From an uncultured Verrucomicrobiales bacterium (GTDB taxonomy: Bacteria; Verrucomicrobiota; Verrucomicrobiia; Verrucomicrobiales; DEV007): a stretch of DNA of 64,000 nucleotides. Positions 9,301 through 18,114 of the stretch are shown here, one piece after another. The stretch lies in assembly GCA_943789025.1 (NCBI GenBank), contig CALSSN010000021.1, positions 19,137-83,136 of the forward strand, read 5' to 3'. The position numbers and the translations under genes are program-made. Within the stretch, counting starts at the first letter, position 1. Each line of letters begins with the position of its first letter. The notes under the pieces are model-generated. The model worked only from the letters and a program-made list of their open reading frames with translations. It was not told where the DNA came from and searched no databases.

Positions 9301-10318
9301 ACAGCTCCTCTTCCGATTCCCCCAAACGGCTCTCCAAACGTTGCAGATCTCCTGAACTCTGCTCAACGAGCTCATGGAGTTCGCGGACGCGCTCGCCATT
9401 GAATGAGATCCTGCTCTCCGAGGCCTGAATCTCGGACTCACGAAGGCTCAGGGCCTCACGCTGCTGGTTGAGTTTCGCCTCAAGCTCCTGGAGCGCATCC
9501 CGCCGCTCCTGCAAGCCCTCGTCACCGAGGCGAATGGTCTCCTCAAGGTCCGCATACTCGACCTTGAGCGCCCGGAGCGAATTCTCCAGCTCAGCTCTTT
9601 CAGCCTGAAATCCCGCGAACTGGCGGTGACTCAGGTGGGTGTCCAAGGTTTTCACATCTCCGAGCAGAACCTGGTAGCGTCTCGCCTTCTGAGCTTGTCG
9701 CTGCAAAGTTCCCATCTGACGCTTGACCTCAGCGATAATGTCTTCGATCCGCAGGAGATTGGCCTCGGTGTATTCCAGTTTTCGAAGCGCCTCTTTTTTC
9801 TGGCTCTTGAACTTGGTAATTCCCGCCGCCTCTTCAAAGACAGAACGTCGGTCTTCAGGCTTTGATGAGAGAAGCATGTCAATCTTCCCCTGCTCCATGA
9901 TCGAATAGGCGGTCCTGCCGATCCCTGTGTCCATGAGCAAGCCATGAATGTCCTTCAGACGGCACTTTTTGCCGTTGAGACGGTACTCGGAATTCCCATC
10001 CCGGTAGACTCTGCGGGTAATCGCCATCTCATTGAAATCAACCCCGAGCGCAGCCTCGCAGTCTGAGAGCGTCAAGGTCACCTCAGCCATTCCGACTGCC
10101 TTCCTGCGATCAGTACCATTGAAAATGACGTCAGCCATCTCACCACCACGCAGGGCCTTCGCAGAGGTCTCACCCAGCACCCAGCGAATCGCGTCCACCA
10201 CGTTGGATTTGCCGCACCCGTTCGGTCCCACAATCCCGGTCACACCTGGATGGAATTCAATCTTGGTTTTTTCAAGAAACGACTTAAATCCGTGGAGGGT
10301 GAGACTTTTGAGATACAT
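6341..10318 (-). CDS. smc: Chromosome segregation ATPase SMC
   Basis: SMC organises and segregates the chromosome together with ScpA and ScpB. The N-terminal head starts MYLKSLTLHGFKSF with Walker A GPNGCGKSN (residues 31-39). Long coiled coils flank a hinge near residues 500-660. The C-terminal head has the signature LLSGGERSMTAVALLF and Walker B CVLDELDAPLDE. At 1325 residues it is longer than the usual ~1180. Much of the excess is an acidic, Ala/Glu-rich stretch of ~100 residues just before the coil re-enters the head (about 7070-7390), rich in EEEADH- and NDDDG-like runs. The ATG at 10318 fits all family members; the extra upstream 36 codons do not. No scp genes are adjacent. Confidence 0.95.
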   Translation of the reverse strand: MYLKSLTLHGFKSFLEKTKIEFHPGVTGIVGPNGCGKSNVVDAIRWVLGETSAKALRGGEMADVIFNGTDRRKAVGMAEVTLTLSDCEAALGVDFNEMAITRRVYRDGNSEYRLNGKKCRLKDIHGLLMDTGIGRTAYSIMEQGKIDMLLSSKPEDRRSVFEEAAGITKFKSQKKEALRKLEYTEANLLRIEDIIAEVKRQMGTLQRQAQKARRYQVLLGDVKTLDTHLSHRQFAGFQAERAELENSLRALKVEYADLEETIRLGDEGLQERRDALQELEAKLNQQREALSLRESEIQASESRISFNGERVRELHELVEQSSGDLQRLESRLGESEEELSAADAALTAVIGSLTQQREQLELQTDGFRELRVRRVDCERTRDKLHGKLRESEKELIASAARMESRETQLLADRERLDLQVKEAEILRVQQAKKEEQAEQVAHEVEALAQACSAKKNQLACAENAHREAETALQALRREVNQLRADYTGKESRRVVLRQLVAEGEGLEEGTQNVLQGLDDPDFYKQGVRGLLGSFVEVDDSCVRAVEAALGSLLQTVIVADTSMAEAIIDTLAEKELGSVSLLSEEFITLRGEGQMMTVPEGAIAWALDRTKVHDSVRGLMENLLGSVLIVEDLATALRLKSEMGHVAFATPRGEFVSTDGVISGGRGKGQGSILGRGNELRDLDEETAKMKASMDDKVRLLEVKDLACVEGHQQLDALRQGYQKSQGDVANLEGRKAAIENEFQQVTSRIEALDWEVSAIRKRLDGGADGIAVLRDRRSLLQSTIAELGGEAEIAGRELEELLNAEAELSELLAALKTSLAVEERAREGLEEQKRPIAQRLEEFRSLIQRRADDISSHRARITHSEEESGQLSKKVEEGREEVQRLRDGLSGLAQRRVAEGEELAESERSLAMQRARLSEVGGVMGREDVGVAKVAMRLENLEQAVRERYQVELAAFEPDPHTLLACIQEVKTAHDKASKRRLAMAASRAEKENAEGTTSSDEVAAEAVGTPPIDSEVFASEEEADHAVAEAVARQEAAGGEEGLVSDPSRDRESEAMEAGLEAAMAEAGNDDDGVVGSPDWDFVEKAVGELRQRLDSIGAVNLDAIDEFEELEERHDFLVSQNADLVNSREELLRVISKINSTTKQMFSETFEAVRVNFSQTFKELFGQGARANLILVDESNPLESGIEVIAKPPGKKLQSISLLSGGERSMTAVALLFSIYMVKPSPFCVLDELDAPLDESNISRFLKMLDRFIDQSQFIIVTHNKRTMRRVDVMYGITMEEFGVSKPVGMRFGDGKDESETPETDENGQVALGIGAGESSHQ

Positions 10319-10980
10319 GAGAGAAATCAGGGTGGTCGAGAGCCTATTTGCGTCGCAAACTCGGGCAACTTTCATCAGATAGCCGAGTGCCGGACGAAAG
10401 ACAAGTCCAAAGGGCGAAATCCACAAGATATTGTGGTTGCCTGAAATTTATTCGCTGGATATTGCGGACCTGGCGTTCTTCCGATCCCGCCTGAATGCCG
10501 CCATTTCTACCGCTTCGACTGCTTCGACTGCTTCAGCGCCACCAAACCGAGCCCGCAGACTGCTGGAATTTTCGCGGTGCGTCTCGGGGCAAAATCCACC
10601 ACAGGCATGGCCAATGAAAGCAGCAAGGAGTCTCTTCACCTTCAGCGCGGGCTCATGAAGCGAGCCTCCCGGGAAGACGTTCCGGAATCAGCTTGCATAC
10701 CCGTCTAGAGAGCAGAGATTTTATCTCAGTCTCGCTTTTCTCATTCCAGACCAAATCTCATCAGTGAGAAAAAGTCGGCTTCAGCCACGCTCTGCCAGCC
10801 TCACCGGCGATCAACCTTCCACTAGGCTCTTGGGAAGCAGCATTCGAAATCCTGCAACCCGAGACGAATTGCACTGCACCACCTCCTCCCTTCCTTCCTC
10901 CCTGCCTGCCTGCATCGATCCCATGCCGCTTTTAAATCTTCTTCACGCATGAAACATGGCGAAACGATAAACATGCAACC
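10319..10980. other. 660-base gap without a convincing gene
   Basis: The region between smc and the divergent sulfotransferase-like gene should hold promoters for both, but I could not assign any with confidence. It contains a 9-base unit, CTTCGACTG, repeated about 2.6 times near 10515, and CT-rich runs with CTGCCTGCCTGC near 10905. The small open frames here have no recognisable content. Confidence 0.5.
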
Positions 10981-11892
10981 ATGACGCTGATAGCAACGAT
11001 CAAATCCGCTTTCGTGATCAAACTCAGTCGTGCACTTCGGGCTGTCATGATTCCCATCTTCGAAGAGTTCCTGCGCCCGAGAAGGAACCACTTTGTGCTC
11101 TCCCTGCCAAAAGCGGGAGGAAGCACCCTGTCCAGGGTAATCACAGACACCTTCCCGCAAGACCGCCTCTACCATACCCACGCATTGTCCACGTCGGGTC
11201 TGGAGCAATTTCACAACAGCACCTGTCCTGGAGGGCTGTTTGCAAAAAGCCCCACCGCCAACGGCGCGATCAGAAATCACGTGAAGAATGCCTATGAAGG
11301 GAAAAGGTATTTGGAGGAAAATATTTTTCTCAAAGAGGGAGCCACAGATTATTTCATCTGCGGCGTCAGAGAACCCATCGCTCTCTTCATTTCTCTCCAC
11401 TTTCAATTCATCGAATGCTTCGATGAACTAGGCATCGAGCTTTCCACCAACACTATCAGGGAGAGGCTCTTAGAACCTGATAAGAAAAAATTAAATCTCA
11501 TAGGATTTGATGTCACTCTCGACGAATGGATAGAGCTGGAACTCGAGAGAGGTTTGAAAATTCCAGTCTTCAATCAGGCATTTGATAAAACAAATGGCTG
11601 GCAGATTTACGATGAATCTCACAAGAGATTGCTGATTATCCGCCAAGAAAATCTCCATGCGCTTCCCGATGCACTCGCTTCCCTCTACGATATTCCGGCG
11701 AGATTTTTTTTAGCGCCTTGCGAAGCCGAAAATTCAACTGCCAAGCGAAACTGCTTCGAGCAGTACCAAGAAGTGCTCGAGAACATCCGTTTCCCCAGCG
11801 ACTTTTTGCGGCAGCTCTATTCCTCAAAATATATCTCCACATTCTACTCACGGGATGAAGTCAGGGCCTTTCATGAGCGATGGTCTGAATAG
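10981..11892 (+). CDS. Sulfotransferase-like / putative capsular polysaccharide synthesis (NKWYS-type) protein
   Basis: The 303-residue product has a PAPS-sulfotransferase-like 5'-phosphosulfate loop, FVLSLPKAGGSTLSRV (about residues 38-53), and a 3'-phosphate-type motif, GVREPIALFISLH, near residue 125. The later NGWQIYDESHKRLLIIRQEN segment resembles 'putative capsular polysaccharide synthesis' proteins, which share the same fold. It likely modifies a surface glycan, but neither donor nor acceptor is shown. The gene is visibly more AT-rich than its neighbours (for example around 11480-11520), has no clear Shine-Dalgarno and stands alone between smc and tRNA-Arg. Recent acquisition is plausible but unproven. 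Confidence 0.65.
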   Translation: MTLIATIKSAFVIKLSRALRAVMIPIFEEFLRPRRNHFVLSLPKAGGSTLSRVITDTFPQDRLYHTHALSTSGLEQFHNSTCPGGLFAKSPTANGAIRNHVKNAYEGKRYLEENIFLKEGATDYFICGVREPIALFISLHFQFIECFDELGIELSTNTIRERLLEPDKKKLNLIGFDVTLDEWIELELERGLKIPVFNQAFDKTNGWQIYDESHKRLLIIRQENLHALPDALASLYDIPARFFLAPCEAENSTAKRNCFEQYQEVLENIRFPSDFLRQLYSSKYISTFYSRDEVRAFHERWSE

Positions 11893-12046
11893 CAGCACTC
11901 GGTTTTGAAGTAAGGCCGACTCCAAAATCGCCAGTTCGAGGTGCTTTTCGGATGTTGACCTTCGAGCCACGTAGCCTATGGAAACGGGGAGTCTTTTGTA
12001 GGGATTTCTGGCAAAGAAATCTGATACGAATCAACTCCACGCGTCA

Positions 12047-12120
<74 letters not shown>

Positions 12121-12158
12121 CTCTTTTTTGTGCCTGACTCCGAGAGATCCTCAGCTGC

Positions 12159-14825
12159 TTAGTCGAGCCCCCCGTCCAGGTCGATAAGGATCTCGCGAGG
12201 CTTTGCGCCTTCTCCCGGTCCGATGATTCCCCTTGTCTCCATGATATCCATCATGCGGGAGGCACGGTTGTAGCCGAGTCGAAGCCTGCGTTGGAGCATG
12301 GAGGCGGAGGCCTTGCCCTCCTGATGGATGACCTCGAGGCATTTCTCCAAAGTGTCCTCATCTTCCTCGCTGACGTCATCGCCGCCGTCGAGGTCGCCGG
12401 ATTCCATGGACTCGGTGATCGCCGCCTCGAAGACCGGTGCGGCTTGTTCCGTGAGGTAGGTAACGAGGTCCGCGATCTCTTCCTCGGTGACGAGCGCTCC
12501 CTGGGCCCGGGTGAGCGTGGAGGTTCCCGGGGCGAGGTAAAGCATATCGCCTTTGCCTACCAGGCGCTCGGCGCCCTTGGCGTCAAGGATGACGCGGCTC
12601 TCTATTCCTGAAGAGACGCGGAATGCGATTTTTGTCGGGACGTTGGCTCGGATTCGCCCGGTGATGACTTCCGCCCGTGGAGTCTGGGTGGCCAGGATCA
12701 GATGGATCCCTGCGGCACGTGCCATCTGGGCGATGCGGACGATGCTCATTTCGACATCAGCTGGAGCGGTGTCCATGAGGTCAGCCAGTTCGTCGATGAT
12801 GACGACGATGTAGGGGAGACTGTCGGGGAGAGGTGCGTTGTCTGATTCGCTCTTCGGTGGTGGTGGTGGTGGTGCGTAGTCAGCGGCGCCGTCAGCGTTC
12901 ATCCGGACCGGATGGGCGGTAAGAGCGGCTTCATCAAGTTCTTCGCTGGCGTCCATCCAGGCACCCGCTCCGCTGCGGCTTTTCTTGCTGTTGGCTGCTG
13001 CGGTGGGGTTGGCGCCGCTTACCTCGAAGGGAAGGTCGACGTGGTTGCCCTTGTTTTTATTGCCCCCCGAGCGGCGCTCTTCTTGCTCTGCGACGCTGGC
13101 TTTCTTCTGGTGTTTATTGAAGTTGTCGAAGTCTTTGACGCCGATACGCTTAAAGAGCTGGTAACGGTTTTCCATTTCCTTAACGACCCAGCGGAGGGCA
13201 AGGAGCACCTTCTTCGGTTCAGTGACCAGGGGAATGGCAAGGTGCGGGAGTTCCCGGTAGGCCTGCATCTCGACGACCTTGGGATCGACCATGATGAATC
13301 GCATCTCTTCCGGAGTGAAACGGTAAAGCAGGCTGGCGATGATGCTGTTGATGCAGACAGATTTTCCGGCGCCTGTGGCACCGGAAACGAGGAGGTGCGG
13401 CATGGCAGCGAGATCGCCGACGATCGTTTTTCCGTAGACGTCCTTCCCGAGGGCGAGGGGAATTTTTGCCTTGCTCTTGGTGAAGGCTGTGTCCTCGAGG
13501 AGTTCACGAAGCGTGACCGCGATCTTATTGGAATTGGCGATCTCGATCCCCACCGTTTCGCGCCCTGGAATCGGAGCGAGGATATTGATCGATTCAGCAC
13601 GAGTCGCTCTGGCGATGTCCTGTTCGAGCGCTGTGATCCGGTTGACACGGAGCCCCTCGCTCGGATAGACCTCATAGCGGGTGATGGTCGGGCCCTTCGT
13701 GATATCGCCTGGGCTGACTTTCACTCCGAAGGTAGCCAGGGTCTTTACGATGGTGGTCTGAGTCTCCCAGAGAGCTTTTTTGTCTGAAACCGTGTCGTCC
13801 TCGCTGGCAGCATCACTCTCGGCGAATTGCAGGATATCAAGCGGCGGGAGTTCGAAATCGCAGAAAGCCTCGGTAAGACTGGGAGAGGGGTTGTTGGTGA
13901 CGCGCTTCGTTTTTTTCTTCGCGCGTAATTCCTCCTGAAGTTGCGCCAGGGTCTTTTTCTTTTTCGCCTCGCCTTCAGTGGCCTTCCGTGGCGCGGAGGC
14001 GTCGATGATCTTCGGTTCGGGCAGCGGTGCATCGAAGGGGAGTTCAGGGTCTGAACTCAGGTCTTGTTCGTTGACCCCCGACGCAGCCTCGTGGCCGGAG
14101 GACAGCCTCGAAGGGCGGGCACCCGGTGCTGAAGAAGAAGAAGAAGACTTGGCCCCAGTTTCCCAGCTGCTTCTGAGGACACTCCTGACGCCTCTGCCAA
14201 GCCAGGCTGCCGCCTTGGGAAGTTCGCTCCTGAAGGCTTTCAAGAAGGCAACCGGGTGCATTCCGGTCATCATGACAAGGCCTGTAATGTATGCCACGAT
14301 GAGGATAATGAAGGCTCCGATCTGCCCGATGATTCCCACGGCCAACCGCTCCCCGAGTAACATGCCGACCCCACCGCCGGCACCAAGCGAGAAGTTTTTC
14401 TGGCGCCAGTGCTCGAGAAAGAAGGGTTGGATCTGTGCGAGGCATGCACCAGCGATGAGGAAAAGAACGAAACCGCCGACGGTTTTTCCAGTGAGGGGGA
14501 GACGCGAACTGAGCTTGGAAACACCGAACCAGATCAAGCCGACCGAAATGAGGTAGGAGCCGACACCGAGGGCGTAAAGCGAATACCCAGCGACGATGGC
14601 CCCAGTCGGGCCAATCAGGTTGTGGACCGGATGGTTCGGCTCGGATGTGAGACTGATCGGGATCCAGGCCGGCAGATCGTAAGCATTAAAGGATACCAGC
14701 GAGAGAAATTGGAGAAGTCCGAGTCCGAGGAGAATGATTCCCGCGATCTCACCCATAGGGCCGGAGTCTTTGGGGGCTTGGTTCGTTTGTGGACGCTTTT
14801 TGGCGATTTTTTTCTTTGTTGCCAT
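12159..14825 (-). CDS. ftsK: DNA translocase FtsK/SpoIIIE
   Basis: FtsK pumps DNA through the septum and helps resolve chromosome dimers. The 888-residue protein has an N-terminal membrane domain with about four helices (residues ~28-185), a variable linker, then the motor: Walker A GATGAGKSVCI and Walker B YIVVIIDELADLM, followed by ATQTPRAEVITG. A C-terminal winged-helix gamma domain (LGYNRASRMMDIMETRG) reads KOPS-like sites. An unusual ~100-residue low-complexity insertion (Ala/Ser/charged, with a run of six prolines) separates Walker A from Walker B at about 12805-13115; E. coli has a shorter loop there. The start is MATKKKIAKKRP at 14825. It is convergent with the tRNA. Confidence 0.95.
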   Translation of the reverse strand: MATKKKIAKKRPQTNQAPKDSGPMGEIAGIILLGLGLLQFLSLVSFNAYDLPAWIPISLTSEPNHPVHNLIGPTGAIVAGYSLYALGVGSYLISVGLIWFGVSKLSSRLPLTGKTVGGFVLFLIAGACLAQIQPFFLEHWRQKNFSLGAGGGVGMLLGERLAVGIIGQIGAFIILIVAYITGLVMMTGMHPVAFLKAFRSELPKAAAWLGRGVRSVLRSSWETGAKSSSSSSAPGARPSRLSSGHEAASGVNEQDLSSDPELPFDAPLPEPKIIDASAPRKATEGEAKKKKTLAQLQEELRAKKKTKRVTNNPSPSLTEAFCDFELPPLDILQFAESDAASEDDTVSDKKALWETQTTIVKTLATFGVKVSPGDITKGPTITRYEVYPSEGLRVNRITALEQDIARATRAESINILAPIPGRETVGIEIANSNKIAVTLRELLEDTAFTKSKAKIPLALGKDVYGKTIVGDLAAMPHLLVSGATGAGKSVCINSIIASLLYRFTPEEMRFIMVDPKVVEMQAYRELPHLAIPLVTEPKKVLLALRWVVKEMENRYQLFKRIGVKDFDNFNKHQKKASVAEQEERRSGGNKNKGNHVDLPFEVSGANPTAAANSKKSRSGAGAWMDASEELDEAALTAHPVRMNADGAADYAPPPPPPKSESDNAPLPDSLPYIVVIIDELADLMDTAPADVEMSIVRIAQMARAAGIHLILATQTPRAEVITGRIRANVPTKIAFRVSSGIESRVILDAKGAERLVGKGDMLYLAPGTSTLTRAQGALVTEEEIADLVTYLTEQAAPVFEAAITESMESGDLDGGDDVSEEDEDTLEKCLEVIHQEGKASASMLQRRLRLGYNRASRMMDIMETRGIIGPGEGAKPREILIDLDGGLD

Positions 14826-14933
14826 GAAAATACGATGCGTGATTCCCTCTCCTCAGGATGAGGTTCGGTAGCCAGAAAAAGAGTAGAGGTCGATTAGTAT
14901 AGATAAGTTGATAGTCAAGCGCACCCATTAATT

Positions 14934-15593
14934 TTGATTCCTGACAGACATCGATCGGCGACCTTTGTGCAGGTTTTCCTCAAGCTCCCGGAAGAGGGCC
15001 GGGTGAAAACTCGCCTTGCCGAGGACATTGGGGAGGAGGCTGCGGTAGCGGCTTATCGGGTGCTGGTGGCGCGGACCCTTGCGAACCTGCCGCCGGAATT
15101 TCCACTGTCGGTTGCCTATGCACCAAGCGGGGCGGAGGAGGCAATGCGCGCATGGCTGAGCCCGCATCTGCGCGAACGTGGGAAAGATGTCGTCTGGGTG
15201 GAGCAAGTGGATGTGCCGTGCCTCGGAGACCGTTTACGGGTAGCTACCGGGCAGCTTTTCGCGATGGGGGCGGGAAAAATTCTTGCTGTAGGAGCCGACT
15301 GCCCTTCTCTGGCGGCTACGACCTACCGAGAGGCCGAAAGGCGGCTTCATGGCGGGGATGAGATTGTCTTCGGGCCTGCCGCAGATGGTGGCTATTACCT
15401 GGTGGGACTCGCATCGCCTCAGCCGGTAATTTTTAATCCGACGATCGCCTGGAGTTCTCGGCGGACCCTTGAGACAAGTCTGCAGGCGGCTCGTGGAGCA
15501 GGGCTCAAGATTTCGCTGCTGGACGAACGCGAGGATGTTGACGACCGTTCCTCATGGGAACGTGCCAGAAACAGTCTCAACCTCGTGATTTGA
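14934..15593 (+). CDS. DUF2064/TIGR04282-type GT-A glycosyltransferase-like protein
   Basis: This ~210-residue protein has the fold of a small GT-A nucleotide-sugar enzyme of the DUF2064 family: LKLPEEGRVKTRLAEDIG at the nucleotide-binding N-terminus, ILAVGADCPSL as the metal/substrate loop, and FGPAADGGYYLVGL. TIGR04282 members include an arsenosugar-biosynthesis glycosyltransferase, but that role needs neighbours not seen here. Its stop is nine bases before manA, with a Shine-Dalgarno between them, so the two form an operon and suggest sugar-nucleotide work. The start is uncertain: a TTG at 14934 gives a slightly long N-terminus and a GTG at 14967 a short one. Confidence 0.75.
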   Translation: MIPDRHRSATFVQVFLKLPEEGRVKTRLAEDIGEEAAVAAYRVLVARTLANLPPEFPLSVAYAPSGAEEAMRAWLSPHLRERGKDVVWVEQVDVPCLGDRLRVATGQLFAMGAGKILAVGADCPSLAATTYREAERRLHGGDEIVFGPAADGGYYLVGLASPQPVIFNPTIAWSSRRTLETSLQAARGAGLKISLLDEREDVDDRSSWERARNSLNLVI

Positions 15594-15602
15594 AAGGATA
15601 AA

Positions 15603-16589
15603 ATGTCGGCGGAACAAATGCGTTGGAATTCGGCTTTTGCTCTCACTCCTGTTTACCAGGAACGTGTCTGGGGTGGCCGGCGTCTGGAGTCGGCATTTGG
15701 AAGAAACCTGCCCGATGCGGTGGCTCCGGTCGGGGAATCCTGGGAGGTTTCGGATCGTGACGAGGCGATGTCTCAGGTTGTCGGAGCCGGAGCAGGCAAG
15801 GACGGGCTCTCGTTGCGTGAACTCTGGCAGAACCACCGCAAGGCAGTTTTTGGTGAGGCTGGAGTTCGTATGGGAGGGGATCGTTTTCCCGTTCTGGTCA
15901 AGATTCTCGATTGCCGGGAGGACTTATCTCTCCAGGTGCACCCTCAGGCTGGAAAGGCCGAAGAACTCGGCGGGGAACCGAAAGACGAGATGTGGTATGT
16001 TGCGGGGATGGACCGTGGGGCTCGGCTTTTCGCCGGACTTCGCCAGGGAGTGACGCGAGAAAACTTCGAAAAAGCCCTGGTTGCAGGAACTGTGGCAGAG
16101 GAGATCCACGTTCTTGAGCCTGAAGTGGGTGATTTTATTTTCATCCCGAGTGGCCGGGTACACGCCATCGGCGAGGGATTTCTCATCTTCGAAATTCAAC
16201 AGAACAGCGACACCACCTACCGGGTGTTCGACTGGAACAGGAAGGGGCTCGATGGAAAACCAAGAGAGCTGATGATTGAGAAGTCTCTGGCCAGCATCGA
16301 TTTCGAAGACCATGAACCAAGCATGGGGAAGGCGAAGGGCGAGCTCCTCATGGAGTGCGAGCACTTCCGAATTCACTTGTGGGAAATGGAGCCGGGATCA
16401 GGGCGCCTCTGTCACCAACCCGGAGATTTCAGCATCGTCGCGGTGGTTGAGGGCGGGGTTTTCTTCGGCGGCCAAAGTCTGGCGGCCGGCGATTTCCGCA
16501 TCATGCCCGCGGCGGCAGGTAGCGAGGCCCGACCCATCGTGGCCTCTTCCCTGGGGGCTAAACTCCTGGTGACGACCCTGCCTGGTTAG
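15603..16589 (+). CDS. manA: Mannose-6-phosphate isomerase, class I
   Basis: This cytoplasmic zinc enzyme interconverts fructose-6-phosphate and mannose-6-phosphate, feeding GDP-mannose and glycan synthesis. The cupin metal site is visible: DLSLQVHPQ gives the Gln and His ligands, EPKDEMWYV the Glu, and FIPSGRVHAIGEG the later His. An arginine-containing QQNSDTTYRVFDW motif follows. At 328 residues it is the short bacterial form, similar to Bacillus ManA. The AAGGA ribosome-binding site overlaps the end of the preceding DUF2064 gene, with a 9-base gap, so cotranscription is likely. Confidence 0.93.
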   Translation: MSAEQMRWNSAFALTPVYQERVWGGRRLESAFGRNLPDAVAPVGESWEVSDRDEAMSQVVGAGAGKDGLSLRELWQNHRKAVFGEAGVRMGGDRFPVLVKILDCREDLSLQVHPQAGKAEELGGEPKDEMWYVAGMDRGARLFAGLRQGVTRENFEKALVAGTVAEEIHVLEPEVGDFIFIPSGRVHAIGEGFLIFEIQQNSDTTYRVFDWNRKGLDGKPRELMIEKSLASIDFEDHEPSMGKAKGELLMECEHFRIHLWEMEPGSGRLCHQPGDFSIVAVVEGGVFFGGQSLAAGDFRIMPAAAGSEARPIVASSLGAKLLVTTLPG

Positions 16590-16685
16590 CCGCGCCCTCG
16601 AAACAAAGCAGCAACGATCAGCCGACACCAGACGGTTCCGGACGGTCCCGGGAAGACTGGCGTGGAGTCTTACCCGTGTGCCGAG

Positions 16686-16934
16686 CTACTCCGACTTTTC
16701 ATCGGCCTCGATGATGTTCTCAAGCGCATCCATGAGTTCGTTCACAATCTCGATGGGCACCATGATGGTGTCCCGCCGCCCGCGGACATCTTCGGTGATC
16801 TTGATGAATCGTCCCCGGTCGTTCTCCTTGAGGTCGAGGAAAAAAGTTTTCCTGTCCGTGACGATCTTTTCGGTATGGAGCGCTGCTCCCCTTCCACTCC
16901 CACCTTGTGGGCCGTCGTTCTCGTAATCGCTCAT
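16686..16934 (-). CDS. PUR-alpha-like DUF3276 nucleic-acid-binding protein
   Basis: The 82-residue acidic protein matches the short DUF3276/PurA-like family: HTEKIVTDRKTFFLDLKEN, then GRFIKITEDVRGRRDTIMVP and a helical IEIVNELMDALENII end. One PUR repeat folds as a beta-sheet with a helix and dimerises to bind single-stranded DNA or RNA. It is a single-gene unit between manA (convergent) and trpS (same strand). Function in bacteria is poorly known; in Borrelia a related protein regulates gene expression. Confidence 0.82.
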   Translation of the reverse strand: MSDYENDGPQGGSGRGAALHTEKIVTDRKTFFLDLKENDRGRFIKITEDVRGRRDTIMVPIEIVNELMDALENIIEADEKSE

Positions 16935-17041
16935 TTTCTCTTGTGTTTTTGGTGTCGGGGCCTATCCCTGACATTCTTCAACCAGAAGAAGGCTAGTCGG
17001 TGACTGTCATCTGTCAACGAATGGCTGGTGTTACGGTTTGA

Positions 17042-18007
17042 CTACCGGAGTCCCACCGCCTTGCGCACCCGATCCATGACAGGCACGGCGATTTCCCGGG
17101 CGCGGGTGGCGGCGTCCTGGAGAATGCGCGTGACCTCACCCGGGTCGGCCGCAATCTCGTTCCGGTGCCTCCTAAAGGCGGCAAAGTATTCCCAGTACGC
17201 TTCGAAGAGGCGCTTTTTGAAGTCCCCGTAACCAACCCCTCCATTTTCATGGTCGGCCACCATCTGCTCGAATTCGGCTGCGCTGGCGACCAGCTTGTAA
17301 AGTGCCAGAATGGTTGACTCCTCGGTCGGCTTGGCATCCTCGAGCGGAGTCGAGTCGGTCGGGATGCGCATGATCGCTTTCCGTAGCGGCTTGTCTTCTC
17401 CGAAGACGGGCAGCGTGTTGTGGTAGGACTTGCTCATTTTCTGCCCGTCCAATCCGGGAACGGCAGCTGCGGCGGCATGGATCCGCGGCTCGGGCAGGCG
17501 GAGCGTCTCCTCGCCATAGGCTTCGTTGATTTTGACCACCAGGTCACGGGTCACTTCCAGGTGCTGTTTCTGATCCTGGCCGACCGGGACAACGTCGCTG
17601 TCGTAGAGGACGATGTCGGCAGCCATCAGAACCGGGTAGCTGAAAAGGCCGTGGGTCGCCTCCATTCCTTTACCGGTTTTGTCCTTGAAGGAATGGCAGC
17701 GCTTGAGAAGGCCCATCGGGGTCACCGAGCTGAGCACCCAGGCCAACTCGGTGACTTCCGGGATGTCCGATTGGCGGAACAGGGTCGCTTTTTTCGGATC
17801 CAACCCACAGGCCATAAAGTCGATGGCCATTTCCAGGGAGTTTCGCCGCAGGGCCTCCGGGTCGTGCACGGTGGTCAGGGCGTGGAGATCCGCGATGAAA
17901 TAAAGAGCTTCCCCCTCGTCCTGGAGGCGGATGGCTGGCTCCATCATCCCGAAGTAGTTCCCGAGATGCGGCTGGCCGGTAGGTTGGATTCCCGAAAGGA
18001 TGCGCAT
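17042..18007 (-). CDS. trpS: Tryptophanyl-tRNA synthetase
   Basis: This class I aminoacyl-tRNA synthetase charges tRNA-Trp. The HIGH-type motif is PHLGNYFG near residue 12 and the KMSKS loop is GQKMSKSYHN. Also visible are VLMAADIVLYDSDVVPVGQD and the GLLKRCHSFKDK segment. The ATG at 18007 gives 321 residues starting MRILSGIQPTG, the family norm; the open frame continues far upstream without homology. It is divergent from the TetR gene, with about 100 bases between them. Confidence 0.96.
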   Translation of the reverse strand: MRILSGIQPTGQPHLGNYFGMMEPAIRLQDEGEALYFIADLHALTTVHDPEALRRNSLEMAIDFMACGLDPKKATLFRQSDIPEVTELAWVLSSVTPMGLLKRCHSFKDKTGKGMEATHGLFSYPVLMAADIVLYDSDVVPVGQDQKQHLEVTRDLVVKINEAYGEETLRLPEPRIHAAAAAVPGLDGQKMSKSYHNTLPVFGEDKPLRKAIMRIPTDSTPLEDAKPTEESTILALYKLVASAAEFEQMVADHENGGVGYGDFKKRLFEAYWEYFAAFRRHRNEIAADPGEVTRILQDAATRAREIAVPVMDRVRKAVGLR

Positions 18008-18093
18008 GGGGCAACGCTTCCTTCGCCCAGGGCAGGAAGTCAAGGCCATGCCGGCAGCGTGCAGGAAAAGAAAAATCATCCATCCGAGCTCGA

Positions 18094-18109
18094 TCAAACG
18101 TATGTTTGA
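18094..18109. promoter_or_regulatory. Palindrome, candidate TetR autoregulatory operator
   Basis: TCAAAC-GTAT-GTTTGA is a perfect 6+4+6 inverted repeat ending five bases before the ATG of the TetR gene that heads the efflux operon. It lies in the trpS/tetR divergent gap. TetR-family proteins usually bind such sites near their own start. Binding is inferred. Confidence 0.6.
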
Positions 18110-18114
18110 AAAGA

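Noticed and set aside
14880..14930. Promoter for ftsK with TTGACT and TATACT on the minus strand
   Set aside because: The spacing is only 11 bases, too short for a sigma-70 promoter.
14934..15593. Arsenosugar biosynthesis gene
   Set aside because: The family name suggests it, but no arsenic-related neighbours (ArsM, radical SAM ArsS) are present; the partner is manA.
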